A stretch of 64,000 bases of DNA from an uncultured Flavobacteriaceae bacterium (GTDB taxonomy: Bacteria; Bacteroidota; Bacteroidia; Flavobacteriales; Flavobacteriaceae). The notes under the pieces were generated by a model, which was not told where the DNA came from, did no database searches, and saw nothing but the letters and a program-made list of their open reading frames with translations. Within the stretch, counting starts at the first letter, position 1. Each line of letters starts with the position of its first letter. Of the stretch, positions 15,902 to 24,271 are shown in pieces. Position numbers and translations under genes: made by a program. The stretch is taken from NCBI GenBank assembly GCA_947501845.1, contig CANMXP010000004.1, forward strand, positions 62,001-126,000, given 5' to 3'.

Positions 15902-17632
15902 TTAATTAAGTTTCATATCTTTTAAAATAGCATCTATTTTAGACTCTAACTTTGCTTCGGTGTTATGAAAAGCATCAACAGATTCTAAACTATCATTCAC
16001 GCTAACATAGAATTTTATTTTTGGTTCTGTTCCACTAGGCCTTAGTGCTATTTGGCTACCATCTTCTGTATAATAAATTAAAACATTGGATTTTGGAATG
16101 TCTATGGTGCTTTCTTCACCAGAAATCATGTTTTTACTAACAGATAGTTGATAATCTTCAACTTTAACGACTTTAGATCCATTAACTTCGGTTAGTGGGT
16201 TTTCGCGTGCATCAACCATCATTTGTTTAATTTCCTCGGCGCCTTCAATACCCTTTTTTGTGAGAGACACTAGGCGTTCTTTATAAAATCCGTGTTCTAC
16301 ATATAGTTTTATAAGTTCACTATAAAAAGAGCTACCTATAGCTTGACACTGTGCTGCTATTTCACATGCTAAAAGTGTTGAGGTAACAGCATCTTTATCC
16401 CTAACAAAATCACCAACCATAAAACCAAAACTTTCTTCACCACCGCCAACAAAATCAAGCTCTGGGAAATCTTTTATTAATTTTGCGATCCATTTAAAGC
16501 CTGTTAATACAATTTTGCTATCTACCTGATAAGCTTTAGCTAACTTGTTCAGCATAGGTGTAGATACTATGGTTGAAGCTATAAATTCTTTTCCTTTAAT
16601 TTTTCCTTCTGCTTTCCATTGTTTTAATAAGAAATCGGTCATCATAACCATAGTTTGATTCCCATTAAGCAATTGTAGTTTATTTTCAGAATTACGAACA
16701 GCAACCCCTAATCTGTCACAATCAGGATCGGTTCCTATAACAATATCGGCATTTACTTTGTCAGCCAATTCTAGGGCCATTTTTAATGCGGCAGGTTCTT
16801 CAGGGTTAGGTGATGCTACGGTTGGAAAATCACCATCTGGAACTTCTTGTTCCTTTACAATATGAACATTTTTGTATCCAGCACGTTTTAAGGTTTCTGG
16901 AACTGCTGTAATTGAAGTACCATGAAGAGAAGTGAAAACAATGTTTAAATTGTCTTTGGCTTCTTGAGAAGCACCACAACGACCATTTTCTACTGAAGCA
17001 TTGATAAATACATCATCAACATCTTTTCCAATATAATGAATAAGGCCATCATTTGCTTCAAATTTTATATTGGCATAATCAAGATTATTTATAAGTTGTA
17101 TCAAAGCATCGTCATGTGGAGGCACCAATTGGCCACCATCTTGCCAATACACTTTATATCCATTATATTCTGGTGGATTGTGTGAAGCTGTTAAAACGAT
17201 ACCACAATGACAGTTTAAATGCTTAACAGTAAAAGATAACTGTGGTGTAGCACGTAAATCCTCAAACAGATACACTTCTATATTATTTGCCGAAAAGACA
17301 TCAGCGACAACTTTGGCTAATGTTTTACTGTTGTGTCTGCAATCGTAAGCAATAACAGCTTTAGGGTTTTCATTTGGAAATGATTTGCGCAAATAGTCGC
17401 TTAATCCTTGAGTACTTTTTCCAAGTGTATATTTGTTTATGCGGTTGGTTCCAACTCCCATAACACCACGCATACCACCAGTTCCGAATTCTAAGTCTTT
17501 ATAAAAACTTTCTTGTATATCTTTTGGATTATTAGCAATGCTATCTTTAATGAATGTTTGTGTGTCCTCATCAAAGGTTGGCGTTAACCACGTATTAATT
17601 CTATCTAAAATTTTTGGTTCTATGTAAATCAT
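15902..17632 (-). CDS. Phosphoglucomutase / phosphomannomutase family enzyme
   Basis: 576 residues, typical of the phospho-sugar mutase subgroup. Active-site TASHNPP has the phosphorylated Ser150. The metal loop is DPDCDRLGV (about 305), the sugar-binding loop GGEESFGF and the phosphate-binding RPSGTEPK near the C-terminus, so all four are intact. It interconverts hexose-1- and hexose-6-phosphate for cell-envelope sugar nucleotides or glycogen. It sits between the MsbA-like exporter and a GT2 glycosyltransferase. TATTTTTG at 17658-17651 may be its -7 element. Confidence 0.95.
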   Translation of the reverse strand: MIYIEPKILDRINTWLTPTFDEDTQTFIKDSIANNPKDIQESFYKDLEFGTGGMRGVMGVGTNRINKYTLGKSTQGLSDYLRKSFPNENPKAVIAYDCRHNSKTLAKVVADVFSANNIEVYLFEDLRATPQLSFTVKHLNCHCGIVLTASHNPPEYNGYKVYWQDGGQLVPPHDDALIQLINNLDYANIKFEANDGLIHYIGKDVDDVFINASVENGRCGASQEAKDNLNIVFTSLHGTSITAVPETLKRAGYKNVHIVKEQEVPDGDFPTVASPNPEEPAALKMALELADKVNADIVIGTDPDCDRLGVAVRNSENKLQLLNGNQTMVMMTDFLLKQWKAEGKIKGKEFIASTIVSTPMLNKLAKAYQVDSKIVLTGFKWIAKLIKDFPELDFVGGGEESFGFMVGDFVRDKDAVTSTLLACEIAAQCQAIGSSFYSELIKLYVEHGFYKERLVSLTKKGIEGAEEIKQMMVDARENPLTEVNGSKVVKVEDYQLSVSKNMISGEESTIDIPKSNVLIYYTEDGSQIALRPSGTEPKIKFYVSVNDSLESVDAFHNTEAKLESKIDAILKDMKLN

Positions 17633-17687
17633 ATGTCAGTTAAATAAATGCAAAAATAATCAATTAGTGAGATAATATCTTTGTTTT

Positions 17688-17716
17688 TTGCGTTGAACTA
17701 ATATTTAACAACGCAA
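17688..17716. repeat. Inverted repeat between GT2 and mutase genes
   Basis: TTGCGTTG (17688-17695) and CAACGCAA (17709-17716) pair perfectly over 8 bp with a 13-nt A+T-rich loop. There is no T-run on the minus strand, so it is not a standard terminator for the GT2 gene. It may be an operator or mRNA structure. Confidence 0.4.
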
Positions 17717-17776
17717 ACGTTTTAGTGTTTTTTATAAGGCATTAGTAAGTTATATTTTAAGAAAAAAGTAGCAGTC

Positions 17777-18727
17777 TTAATTAAAGTTTATCTCGTTTTT
17801 AATAGCGTAGCGTTTTTTGCCTTGTTTAGTACGTAAAACAATTTCGCCTAAAAAGCCAGCGACAAAAAATTGTGTACCAATAATCATGGTTGAAAGGGCT
17901 ATGTAAAATTGTGGACGTTGTGTAATAAGTCTGCCAGTAGGATTCAAAAATAATTTATCTATACCCAAATAGAATGAAAACCCAAAACCAATAGTAAACA
18001 TGATAAATCCTAAAGCGCCAAATAGGTGCATGGGGCGTTTACCAAAACGTGATAAGAACCAAATGGTTATTAAATCTAAAAAACCATGAACAAAACGATT
18101 CATTCCAAATTTCGTTTCGCCATATTTTCTGGCTTGGTGCTGTACTATTTTTTCACCAATTTTTGTAAACCCAGCATTTTTAGATAATACGGGGATATAA
18201 CGGTGCATTTCACCATTAACATCAATATTTTTAACAACATTTAAATTGTATGCTTTAAGTCCGCAATTAAAGTCGTTTAATTTAACACCAGAAGTTTTTC
18301 TTGCCGCCCAATTGAATAATTTTGAAGGTAAATTTTTAGCAATAACAGAATCATAACGCTTCTTTTTCCATCCAGACACTAAATCGAAACCGTCATTTGT
18401 AATCATGTCGTAGAGTTCTGGAATTTCATCAGGGTTGTCCTGCAAATCTGCATCCATAGTAATAACTACATCACCTTTTGCCTTTTCGAAACCAGCATGT
18501 AATGCTTGGGATTTACCAAAATTTCTTAAAAAACGAATGCCTTTTACATGATTGTTTTGTGATGCTAATTGTGAAATAATTTGCCAGGAATTATCTGTAC
18601 TGCCATCATCAATAAAAATGATTTCATATGAAAAATGATTGGATTGCATAACTTTTGCAATCCAATCATATAATTCTGTTAAAGAGTCTTGTTCGTTTAG
18701 TAGTGGTATAACTACAGATATATTCAT
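17777..18727 (-). CDS. GT2 glycosyltransferase, DPM1/GtrB-like with two C-terminal membrane spans
   Basis: 316 residues. The GT-A catalytic domain has VVIPLLNEQDSL at the N-terminus, IDDGSTDNSW (about 40-49) and MDADLQDNPDEIP (about 91-103, the metal-binding DxD). Two strong spans lie near 230-255 and 265-295, as in undecaprenyl-phosphate glycosyltransferases. It probably moves a sugar from a nucleotide donor to polyprenyl phosphate at the inner membrane. The start of a small operon with the mutase is possible, but 144 bp separate them. Confidence 0.93.
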   Translation of the reverse strand: MNISVVIPLLNEQDSLTELYDWIAKVMQSNHFSYEIIFIDDGSTDNSWQIISQLASQNNHVKGIRFLRNFGKSQALHAGFEKAKGDVVITMDADLQDNPDEIPELYDMITNDGFDLVSGWKKKRYDSVIAKNLPSKLFNWAARKTSGVKLNDFNCGLKAYNLNVVKNIDVNGEMHRYIPVLSKNAGFTKIGEKIVQHQARKYGETKFGMNRFVHGFLDLITIWFLSRFGKRPMHLFGALGFIMFTIGFGFSFYLGIDKLFLNPTGRLITQRPQFYIALSTMIIGTQFFVAGFLGEIVLRTKQGKKRYAIKNEINFN

Positions 18728-18766
18728 TTAAATATTTTCAAAATTCAATATTCAAAAATAACGAAT

Positions 18767-19297
18767 TTATTCTGTGTCTGGATTACTTTTTTTCATTGCA
18801 GCAGCAACTATCAACCCGATGATACTAAAAAGTACTAAATAACCAGCTAACCCTTTGATGATGTTTCCTAATGAATATTGATTTTGAGACTCAATTTGCT
18901 CAACAGATTCGGCTATCTTTTCACTAGGTACATTAAAACTTTCAAGTGTTTGAACGGTTTTTTCGATGGTTTTTTCTTTTAATACTTCAGCAGCACCTGT
19001 ATCAATAAAATTGAATAATAAATAAGAAACCAAAGTGCTTATTACTAAACCAATTAAAACGGTAAAAAAGTATGCGGTAAATGCTTCTTTAAAAGATGCA
19101 TATCCATTTTGAAGTTGTTTCGTTTTTGCAACTGAAATAATTCCTAAGACTATTATTGTGATTAAAATAAAAATTCCGTACCACATATTTGTTAGCAAAT
19201 CTAAGCTTACAGCATATGCTACAACTGTTAAAAGAGCCAGTATTGCACCTAAATACAACCCGTAATTTGAAGCAATAGACTTTAAAGATTTTTCCAT
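18767..19297 (-). CDS. DUF4199 integral membrane protein
   Basis: 176 residues with four membrane spans (about 12-30, 36-53, 71-95, 147-167). The loop before the last span is polar and helical (EKTIEKTVQTLESFNVPSEK). Layout and the YASFKEAF segment match the DUF4199 family of Bacteroidota, of unknown function. It lies 39 bp upstream of the GT2 gene on the same strand, an arrangement I recall as common in flavobacteria. Confidence 0.85.
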   Translation of the reverse strand: MEKSLKSIASNYGLYLGAILALLTVVAYAVSLDLLTNMWYGIFILITIIVLGIISVAKTKQLQNGYASFKEAFTAYFFTVLIGLVISTLVSYLLFNFIDTGAAEVLKEKTIEKTVQTLESFNVPSEKIAESVEQIESQNQYSLGNIIKGLAGYLVLFSIIGLIVAAAMKKSNPDTE

Positions 19298-19390
19298 AAT
19301 ATTTTGTTTAAAAATGTTAGTTGACCAGTTAGTATACTAATATAATAAAATGTTACACCAAAAGGTTAAAATAAAAAATAATAAAAAGTA

Positions 19391-19420
19391 TTGTGGATTT
19401 ATAAAAAATACTTAAATTTG
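19391..19420 (+). promoter_or_regulatory. rpmE2 promoter
   Basis: TTG at 19391-19393 and TAAATTTG at 19413-19420 with a 19-nt spacer fit the Bacteroidota housekeeping promoter. The ATG is 36 bp downstream. Confidence 0.75.
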
Positions 19421-19456
19421 CAGCTCGAAAATTGTAAAGAATAAAAGCATTTAGTG

Positions 19457-19708
19457 ATGAGAAAAGGTATACATCCAGAAAATTATAGATTAGTAGCATT
19501 CAAAGATATGTCTAACGATGACGTGTTTTTAACAAAATCTACTGCAGATACTAATGAAACTATTGAAGTTGATGGTGTTGAGTATCCACTTGTTAAAATG
19601 GAGATATCAAGAACTTCTCACCCTTATTACACTGGTAAATCTAAATTAGTAGATACCGCTGGTCGTATTGATAAATTCAAGACAAAATACGCTAAATTTA
19701 AAAAATAA
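19457..19708 (+). CDS. rpmE2: 50S ribosomal protein L31, type B
   Basis: 83 residues from ATG at 19457; GTG one codon upstream is the alternative. MRKGIHPENYRLVAFKDMS and RTSHPYYTGKSKLVDTAGR are characteristic of L31. The zinc-binding CxxC of type A is absent, so it is the zinc-free type B. It is a single gene with its own promoter and terminator. Confidence 0.97.
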   Translation: MRKGIHPENYRLVAFKDMSNDDVFLTKSTADTNETIEVDGVEYPLVKMEISRTSHPYYTGKSKLVDTAGRIDKFKTKYAKFKK

Positions 19709-19744
19709 TTTAGCGCAATTTATATTCATAATATAATATTTATT

Positions 19745-19775
19745 AAGCCTTTCATAAACTGAAAGGCTTTTTTAT
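19745..19775 (+). terminator. Intrinsic terminator after rpmE2
   Basis: Perfect 10-bp stem AAGCCTTTCA / TGAAAGGCTT, 5-nt loop, then a T-rich tract. Confidence 0.92.
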
Positions 19776-19868
19776 TTTATCTAATTGGGTTACTTTTGAA
19801 CGCGTAAATAATATGTTTGATATTAAAGCGTAAAAATTGTAGCTTCTAACTCATAATTTTAATTTTTT

Positions 19869-21044
19869 ATGAATTACATTCTTTTTGATGGATCTTCCCG
19901 TAACAATTTGTTGCCATTTACATTTACAAGGCCAGTAGCCGACATTAGGGTTGGAATTTTAACCATTCGTGAAAAGTGGGAGGCCTTTTTGAAAACAACG
20001 ACAACGACTATTACCGAAGACTATTTATCTGATAAATATCCTATGGTAGAACTGGAAGAAAATGTGATGATTAATGCATCATGCCTGCCAAATTTAGAAT
20101 TGGTGACCAGAATAAAAGGTTTAAAAGAGAATCAAGCCATTTTTAAGGGTGATACTATTATTGCTTTTTTTGCTAAAGAAGCACAAGACGATATTGATTT
20201 TGATCGTTTTGAAAAAATTGAGATTGAAAATGACATTGTAAAGATTGAAAATACTTGGGACATTTTTTCTAAAAATGGAGAAGCTATTAAAGAGGATTTT
20301 AACTTAGTTACAAAAGATAGGACGTCGCAACCCATACCACCGAGCAATAATGTGATTGCTCCAGAGAATATTTTTATAGAAGAAGGGGCAAAATTGGAAT
20401 TCGTAACACTTAATGCTAGCGGAGGACCTATTTATATTGGTAAGAATGCAGAAATAATGGAAGGAAGTATTATACGGGGAGCTTTTGCTTTATGCGAAAA
20501 TGCGATGGTGAAACTGGCTGCAAAAATTTATGGGCCAACAACAGTCGGGCCTAATAGTAAAGTGGGGGGAGAGATTAACAATGCCGTTATATTTGCTAAT
20601 TCTAATAAAGGACATGATGGCTTTTTAGGAAATTCTGTTTTAGGAGAATGGTGCAACCTTGGTGCAGATACTAATACGTCTAATTTAAAAAATAATTACG
20701 CAGAAGTACGCTTGTGGGATTATGAAACCGAAGGTTTTGCAAAAACGGGATTACAATTTTGTGGATTAATGATGGGCGATCATAGTAAATGTGGTATCAA
20801 TACCATGTTTAATACAGGAACCGTAGTGGGCGTAAGTGCCAATATTTTTGGTAGTGGATTTCCAAGAAATTTTGTGCCGAGTTTTAGCTGGGGAGGCAGT
20901 AGTGGTTTCACAACATATTTAACTAAAAAGGCCTTTGAAGTAGCTGGTGTTGTTATGGCTAGACGTAAGCAGGAGTTTACAGAACAAGATCAGGCTATTT
21001 TGGAACACATTTTTGAAGAAACCAAGAAACATAGAAGAGAATAA
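19869..21044 (+). CDS. GlmU-like sugar nucleotidyltransferase-fold protein with left-handed beta-helix
   Basis: 391 residues. The N-terminus, LFDGSSRNNLLPFTFTRPVA, resembles the nucleotidyltransferase half of GlmU, but the usual LAAGxGTRM pyrophosphorylase loop is absent. The C-terminal half (about 160-370) is a hexapeptide-repeat helix (ENIFIEEGAKLEFVTL, IYIGKNAEIMEGSIIRG). It belongs to the Bacteroidota GlmU-family/putative sugar nucleotidyl transferase group located next to rpmE2 in many flavobacteria. Function is not established; UDP-GlcNAc synthesis should not be assumed. Confidence 0.85.
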   Translation: MNYILFDGSSRNNLLPFTFTRPVADIRVGILTIREKWEAFLKTTTTTITEDYLSDKYPMVELEENVMINASCLPNLELVTRIKGLKENQAIFKGDTIIAFFAKEAQDDIDFDRFEKIEIENDIVKIENTWDIFSKNGEAIKEDFNLVTKDRTSQPIPPSNNVIAPENIFIEEGAKLEFVTLNASGGPIYIGKNAEIMEGSIIRGAFALCENAMVKLAAKIYGPTTVGPNSKVGGEINNAVIFANSNKGHDGFLGNSVLGEWCNLGADTNTSNLKNNYAEVRLWDYETEGFAKTGLQFCGLMMGDHSKCGINTMFNTGTVVGVSANIFGSGFPRNFVPSFSWGGSSGFTTYLTKKAFEVAGVVMARRKQEFTEQDQAILEHIFEETKKHRRE

Positions 21045-21259
21045 TTTTTTAGAAACATGAGGAAAAGGTGGGGCTTTTTGAAAATAAAAAATACCTTGCC
21101 AATAAATAATAAACAAGATGATTTTGGCTTAATTATTGTGTTTAAAATAAAGCGGACTAATCTTTGTTAAAGCTCCAACGAAAATGGAGATATGATATTT
21201 CTTTTAGTTAAAGAAAACCCCTAAATCAGATGATTTTTAAATCTCTCTAAACCTACATT

Positions 21260-21991
21260 ATGGTGGCTTTGTTTAAAAATGTTTATTTATTTTCGACCCT
21301 TTTTTTCTTAGTATTATTCACAGACATTTTAATGAAATTAAATTCAGAGATGCTAATTTATAGGTTTGTATCTAAGAGTTTAGTTACTATTCTATTATTG
21401 GGATATTATCTGGTTAATAATAAAGAACAGTTTAAAATAAAGCGAATTTTTATTATTTGCGCTTTGCTATTTTTTCTAGCAGGTGACGTCTTTTTAATTT
21501 TACACACTCAAACCGTTTGTTTTGTTATAGGAACTCTTTGTTTCATTTTTGGAAAAGTGTTTTATATTTTTCGCTTTTCTAATAAAAGAGATTTTAACTT
21601 GTATAAACTATTTCCCCTTTTGGCTTTTTGTTTTATCTATTTGGTTGGTTTTTTAATTTTAATCTATAAAAATTTAGATAGTTACTTTTTTCTCATTTTG
21701 CTGTATTTGTTTGCTGCCATGACCACCATTGCATTTGCTTATTTAAGAAAAGGAGACGTTAATTTAATTAGTTATAACTGGGTTTTAATTGGTGTTATTT
21801 TTTCTGTTTTATCAGACAATATTACGGGATTTAGGCTTTTTTATGATAATGATTTTGCTTATCATTCAATTACAATTATGCTGTTTTATGGTCTGTTTCA
21901 GTATTTTGTTGTACTTGGTATCGTTAAAGAAACTAATTTTTCGTTTGTTAAAAAGAAATTTTACACAAAATTTCAGATTGGGAGGAAATAG
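21260..21991 (+). CDS. YhhN-like (lysoplasmalogenase family) membrane protein, copy 1
   Basis: 243 residues with about eight membrane spans. FLAGDVFLIL near 73-82, FIFGKVFYIFRF near 97-108 and GVIFSVLSDNITGF near 179-192 resemble the GD and SD positions of YhhN/TMEM86 proteins, which hydrolyse lysoplasmalogen. Similarity is moderate. A paralogue of about the same size lies 1.6 kb downstream. The start ATG at 21260 gives a clean N-terminal span. Confidence 0.68.
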   Translation: MVALFKNVYLFSTLFFLVLFTDILMKLNSEMLIYRFVSKSLVTILLLGYYLVNNKEQFKIKRIFIICALLFFLAGDVFLILHTQTVCFVIGTLCFIFGKVFYIFRFSNKRDFNLYKLFPLLAFCFIYLVGFLILIYKNLDSYFFLILLYLFAAMTTIAFAYLRKGDVNLISYNWVLIGVIFSVLSDNITGFRLFYDNDFAYHSITIMLFYGLFQYFVVLGIVKETNFSFVKKKFYTKFQIGRK

Positions 21992-22089
21992 TGTTTTTGA
22001 AGAAATACAGATTATTTGATAGTTAGTAATAGGCGGCTGTAACCGATTTGAATTCAAATCATTATATTTGTTTACAGCACGCTACTTTT

Positions 22090-23004
22090 ATGCTTAAGTC
22101 ATTTCATTATATAATCTTTTTAATCGGACTAATAGGTCTTTCCCAAACTAAAGGATATAGTGTTAAGAATTTAGAAATCAACACAAAATATCCACATTTT
22201 GGTTTGATGAAAATTAGTGATTCAAGAATTATTTTTACTTCATATTTATTAGACAAAAAAGGGCGGGCAAAGCGATTTGAAGGCCATCCTATTTTAACCA
22301 TTTTTGAAGGCGATTTGTCGGAAAAAGGTCATATTACTAATGTAAGTCTTGTGCAGATAGATTCAAAACAACACATATCTCATATTACAAGTGCTACAAT
22401 ATCTTTAGATGGTAAACACATTTATTTAACAACCAATTATACCAGGAAAAATATGCCAAAAGGTAATTTTAATGAATCTAACTTTCATATTGAGGTTGGA
22501 GAATTTAAAGCAGATTTGGGCTGGACTAATTTTAAAGTTTTACCATTCTGTAAACCTAAATATTCTTATGCACATCCAGCCTTAAGCAAAGATGGGAAAA
22601 CCTTGTATTTTACAGCGAATATTAGAGGTGGAAGAGAGAATACAAGAGGTGGTTCAGATATTTTTAAGGTAGAGATTTTTGATGATGGAACTTATGGAGA
22701 ACCAAAAAACTTAGGAAGTAAGGTTAATTCTTATAGCAGAGAGATGTTTCCTTATATGAGTGCCGAAAATATCTTGTACTTTGCTTCAAATAGACCCAAT
22801 GGCTTTGGTGGATTCGATATTTATAAAAGTGTTATGAATGAAGACGGAACTTTTGAAAAGGCTGTAAAAATGCCAAAACCATTGAATAGTAAACAAGATG
22901 ATTTTTGCTTTATAACAGATGCTGAAAATAAAACAGGCTATTTTTCATCAAAACGGCCAGAAGGAAAAGGGGATGACGATATTTATTATTTTAAATTAAA
23001 CTAA
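22090..23004 (+). CDS. Secreted PD40/WD40-like beta-propeller protein
   Basis: 304 residues from ATG at 22090, chosen because it opens a signal peptide (MLKSFHYIIFLIGLIGLSQ). The extended frame to 22048 would place a polar leader before it. Repeats of the PD40/TolB type are visible: HPALSKDGKTLYFTANIRGG, YMSAENILYFASNRPNGFGG and FCFITDAENKTGYFSSKRPE (SxDGxxLYFxS). Such domains usually precede OmpA domains in Bacteroidota, but no OmpA domain follows here, so the protein is a stand-alone propeller. It lies between the two YhhN-like genes. Confidence 0.82.
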   Translation: MLKSFHYIIFLIGLIGLSQTKGYSVKNLEINTKYPHFGLMKISDSRIIFTSYLLDKKGRAKRFEGHPILTIFEGDLSEKGHITNVSLVQIDSKQHISHITSATISLDGKHIYLTTNYTRKNMPKGNFNESNFHIEVGEFKADLGWTNFKVLPFCKPKYSYAHPALSKDGKTLYFTANIRGGRENTRGGSDIFKVEIFDDGTYGEPKNLGSKVNSYSREMFPYMSAENILYFASNRPNGFGGFDIYKSVMNEDGTFEKAVKMPKPLNSKQDDFCFITDAENKTGYFSSKRPEGKGDDDIYYFKLN

Positions 23005-23013
23005 AAGTATTTT

Positions 23014-23346
23014 ATGTTAGGAATTTTACTTATTTATTTTATTGGAAAAAGATTTTATGATTTATCGGAAGAATACGAGCAAAATAAGTGGCTTTATGCC
23101 ATATTGAGTGTTATTGTTTATTATGCTGGAACTTTTTTGGCTGGAGTAGTTTTTGCGTTTTTGGTAGAGTTTGGAATCATGGATATAGACTTAGAGAATA
23201 GTTTAATGTTGACCATAATAGCCTTGCCATTTGGATTAGGAGCTGTATACTTATTTTACATTTTGCTAGAGAAAAAATGGAAAAAAACGGTAGTCGTTAT
23301 TAAAGATGAAATTAATGATATTGGTAGAAATATTGAAGAGAAATAA
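23014..23346 (+). CDS. Small membrane protein, two to three spans
   Basis: 110 residues. Hydrophobic segments are near 1-11, 28-52 (YAILSVIVYYAGTFLAGVVFAFL) and 64-86 (LMLTIIALPFGLGAVYLFYILL), with a charged C-terminal helix. It starts 9 bp after the propeller gene and is probably co-transcribed. No family recognised. Confidence 0.75.
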   Translation: MLGILLIYFIGKRFYDLSEEYEQNKWLYAILSVIVYYAGTFLAGVVFAFLVEFGIMDIDLENSLMLTIIALPFGLGAVYLFYILLEKKWKKTVVVIKDEINDIGRNIEEK

Positions 23347-23569
23347 GTAAGTCGTATGCCATATATATAATTTTGGAAATTAAATTTATTTGATTTGTAG
23401 GGCAACACTTGTTATATTGTCGTTTTTTAGATGAAAAACATCTTATCATAATAAATTAAGAAGTTATTGATGTTTTCTTAGTTATTAGATATTTTTTTAT
23501 ACTAACTAGTTTATATTTACAACGCTTATAAGTTATGTAGATTTTATCACGCCCCAAAAACGATAAACA

Positions 23570-24271
23570 GTGTTGCGCATTTTAAAAAATGAAAAAAAAT
23601 TCAGCATTCTTTTTTTTGTCATTTTAACTATAGATATTTTAGTTAAACTAAATCTTCAATCCTTTCCTTATCGTTACATTTCTAAACCCGCTATTACAAT
23701 ACTTTTATTTTTATATTATTATTTTAATACTACAGATAAGAGGAAGAAAAAAAAGCTGTGGGTAATTTTGGCTTTGTTAAGTTTTCTAATAGGAGATATT
23801 CTTATTATAGAACACACTAATATTATTCTTTTAAGTGCTAGTATACTTCTATTTTTTTTAGCAAAAATTTTTTTGAGTTTGAGGCTTTCTCATAGATCAG
23901 ATTTTGATATTATGAGGTTAATCCCTTTTTCTATAATCCTATTTGCCTATACCGTTTTTATAGTAAGTTTACTTTATAATAGTATAAAGAATTTTTTTGT
24001 ACCAGCATTGCTTAGTTTTTTTATATCTCTATTGCTTATTCAATTTGCCTTTTTGAGAAGAGGTGTCGTTAATCGAGTTAGTTATTTGTATGTATTCATC
24101 GGTGTAATTTTTTATATCCTTTGTGAGAGTATGATGGGAATAAAAACATTTAGAATGGATCTGCCGATGCAAGATATTTTGATTATGTTATTTTATGGGA
24201 TATCATTATACCTCATTATCTTTGGGATTGTAAAAGAGCATAGAACGGGTAATGATATTAATCCTTTTTAA
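23570..24271 (+). CDS. YhhN-like membrane protein, copy 2
   Basis: 233 residues, starting at GTG (23570) or TTG (23573); no ATG is available. About eight spans. FLIGDILIIEHTN, FFLAKIFLSLRL and GVIFYILCESMMGIKTF line up with FLAGDVFLILHTQ, FIFGKVFYIFRF and GVIFSVLSDNITGFRLF of copy 1, so the two are clear paralogues. In copy 2 the late Asp of the SD position is Glu (CES). Its 3' end overlaps the convergent oligopeptide-binding gene by 14 bp. Confidence 0.65.
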   Translation: MLRILKNEKKFSILFFVILTIDILVKLNLQSFPYRYISKPAITILLFLYYYFNTTDKRKKKKLWVILALLSFLIGDILIIEHTNIILLSASILLFFLAKIFLSLRLSHRSDFDIMRLIPFSIILFAYTVFIVSLLYNSIKNFFVPALLSFFISLLLIQFAFLRRGVVNRVSYLYVFIGVIFYILCESMMGIKTFRMDLPMQDILIMLFYGISLYLIIFGIVKEHRTGNDINPF

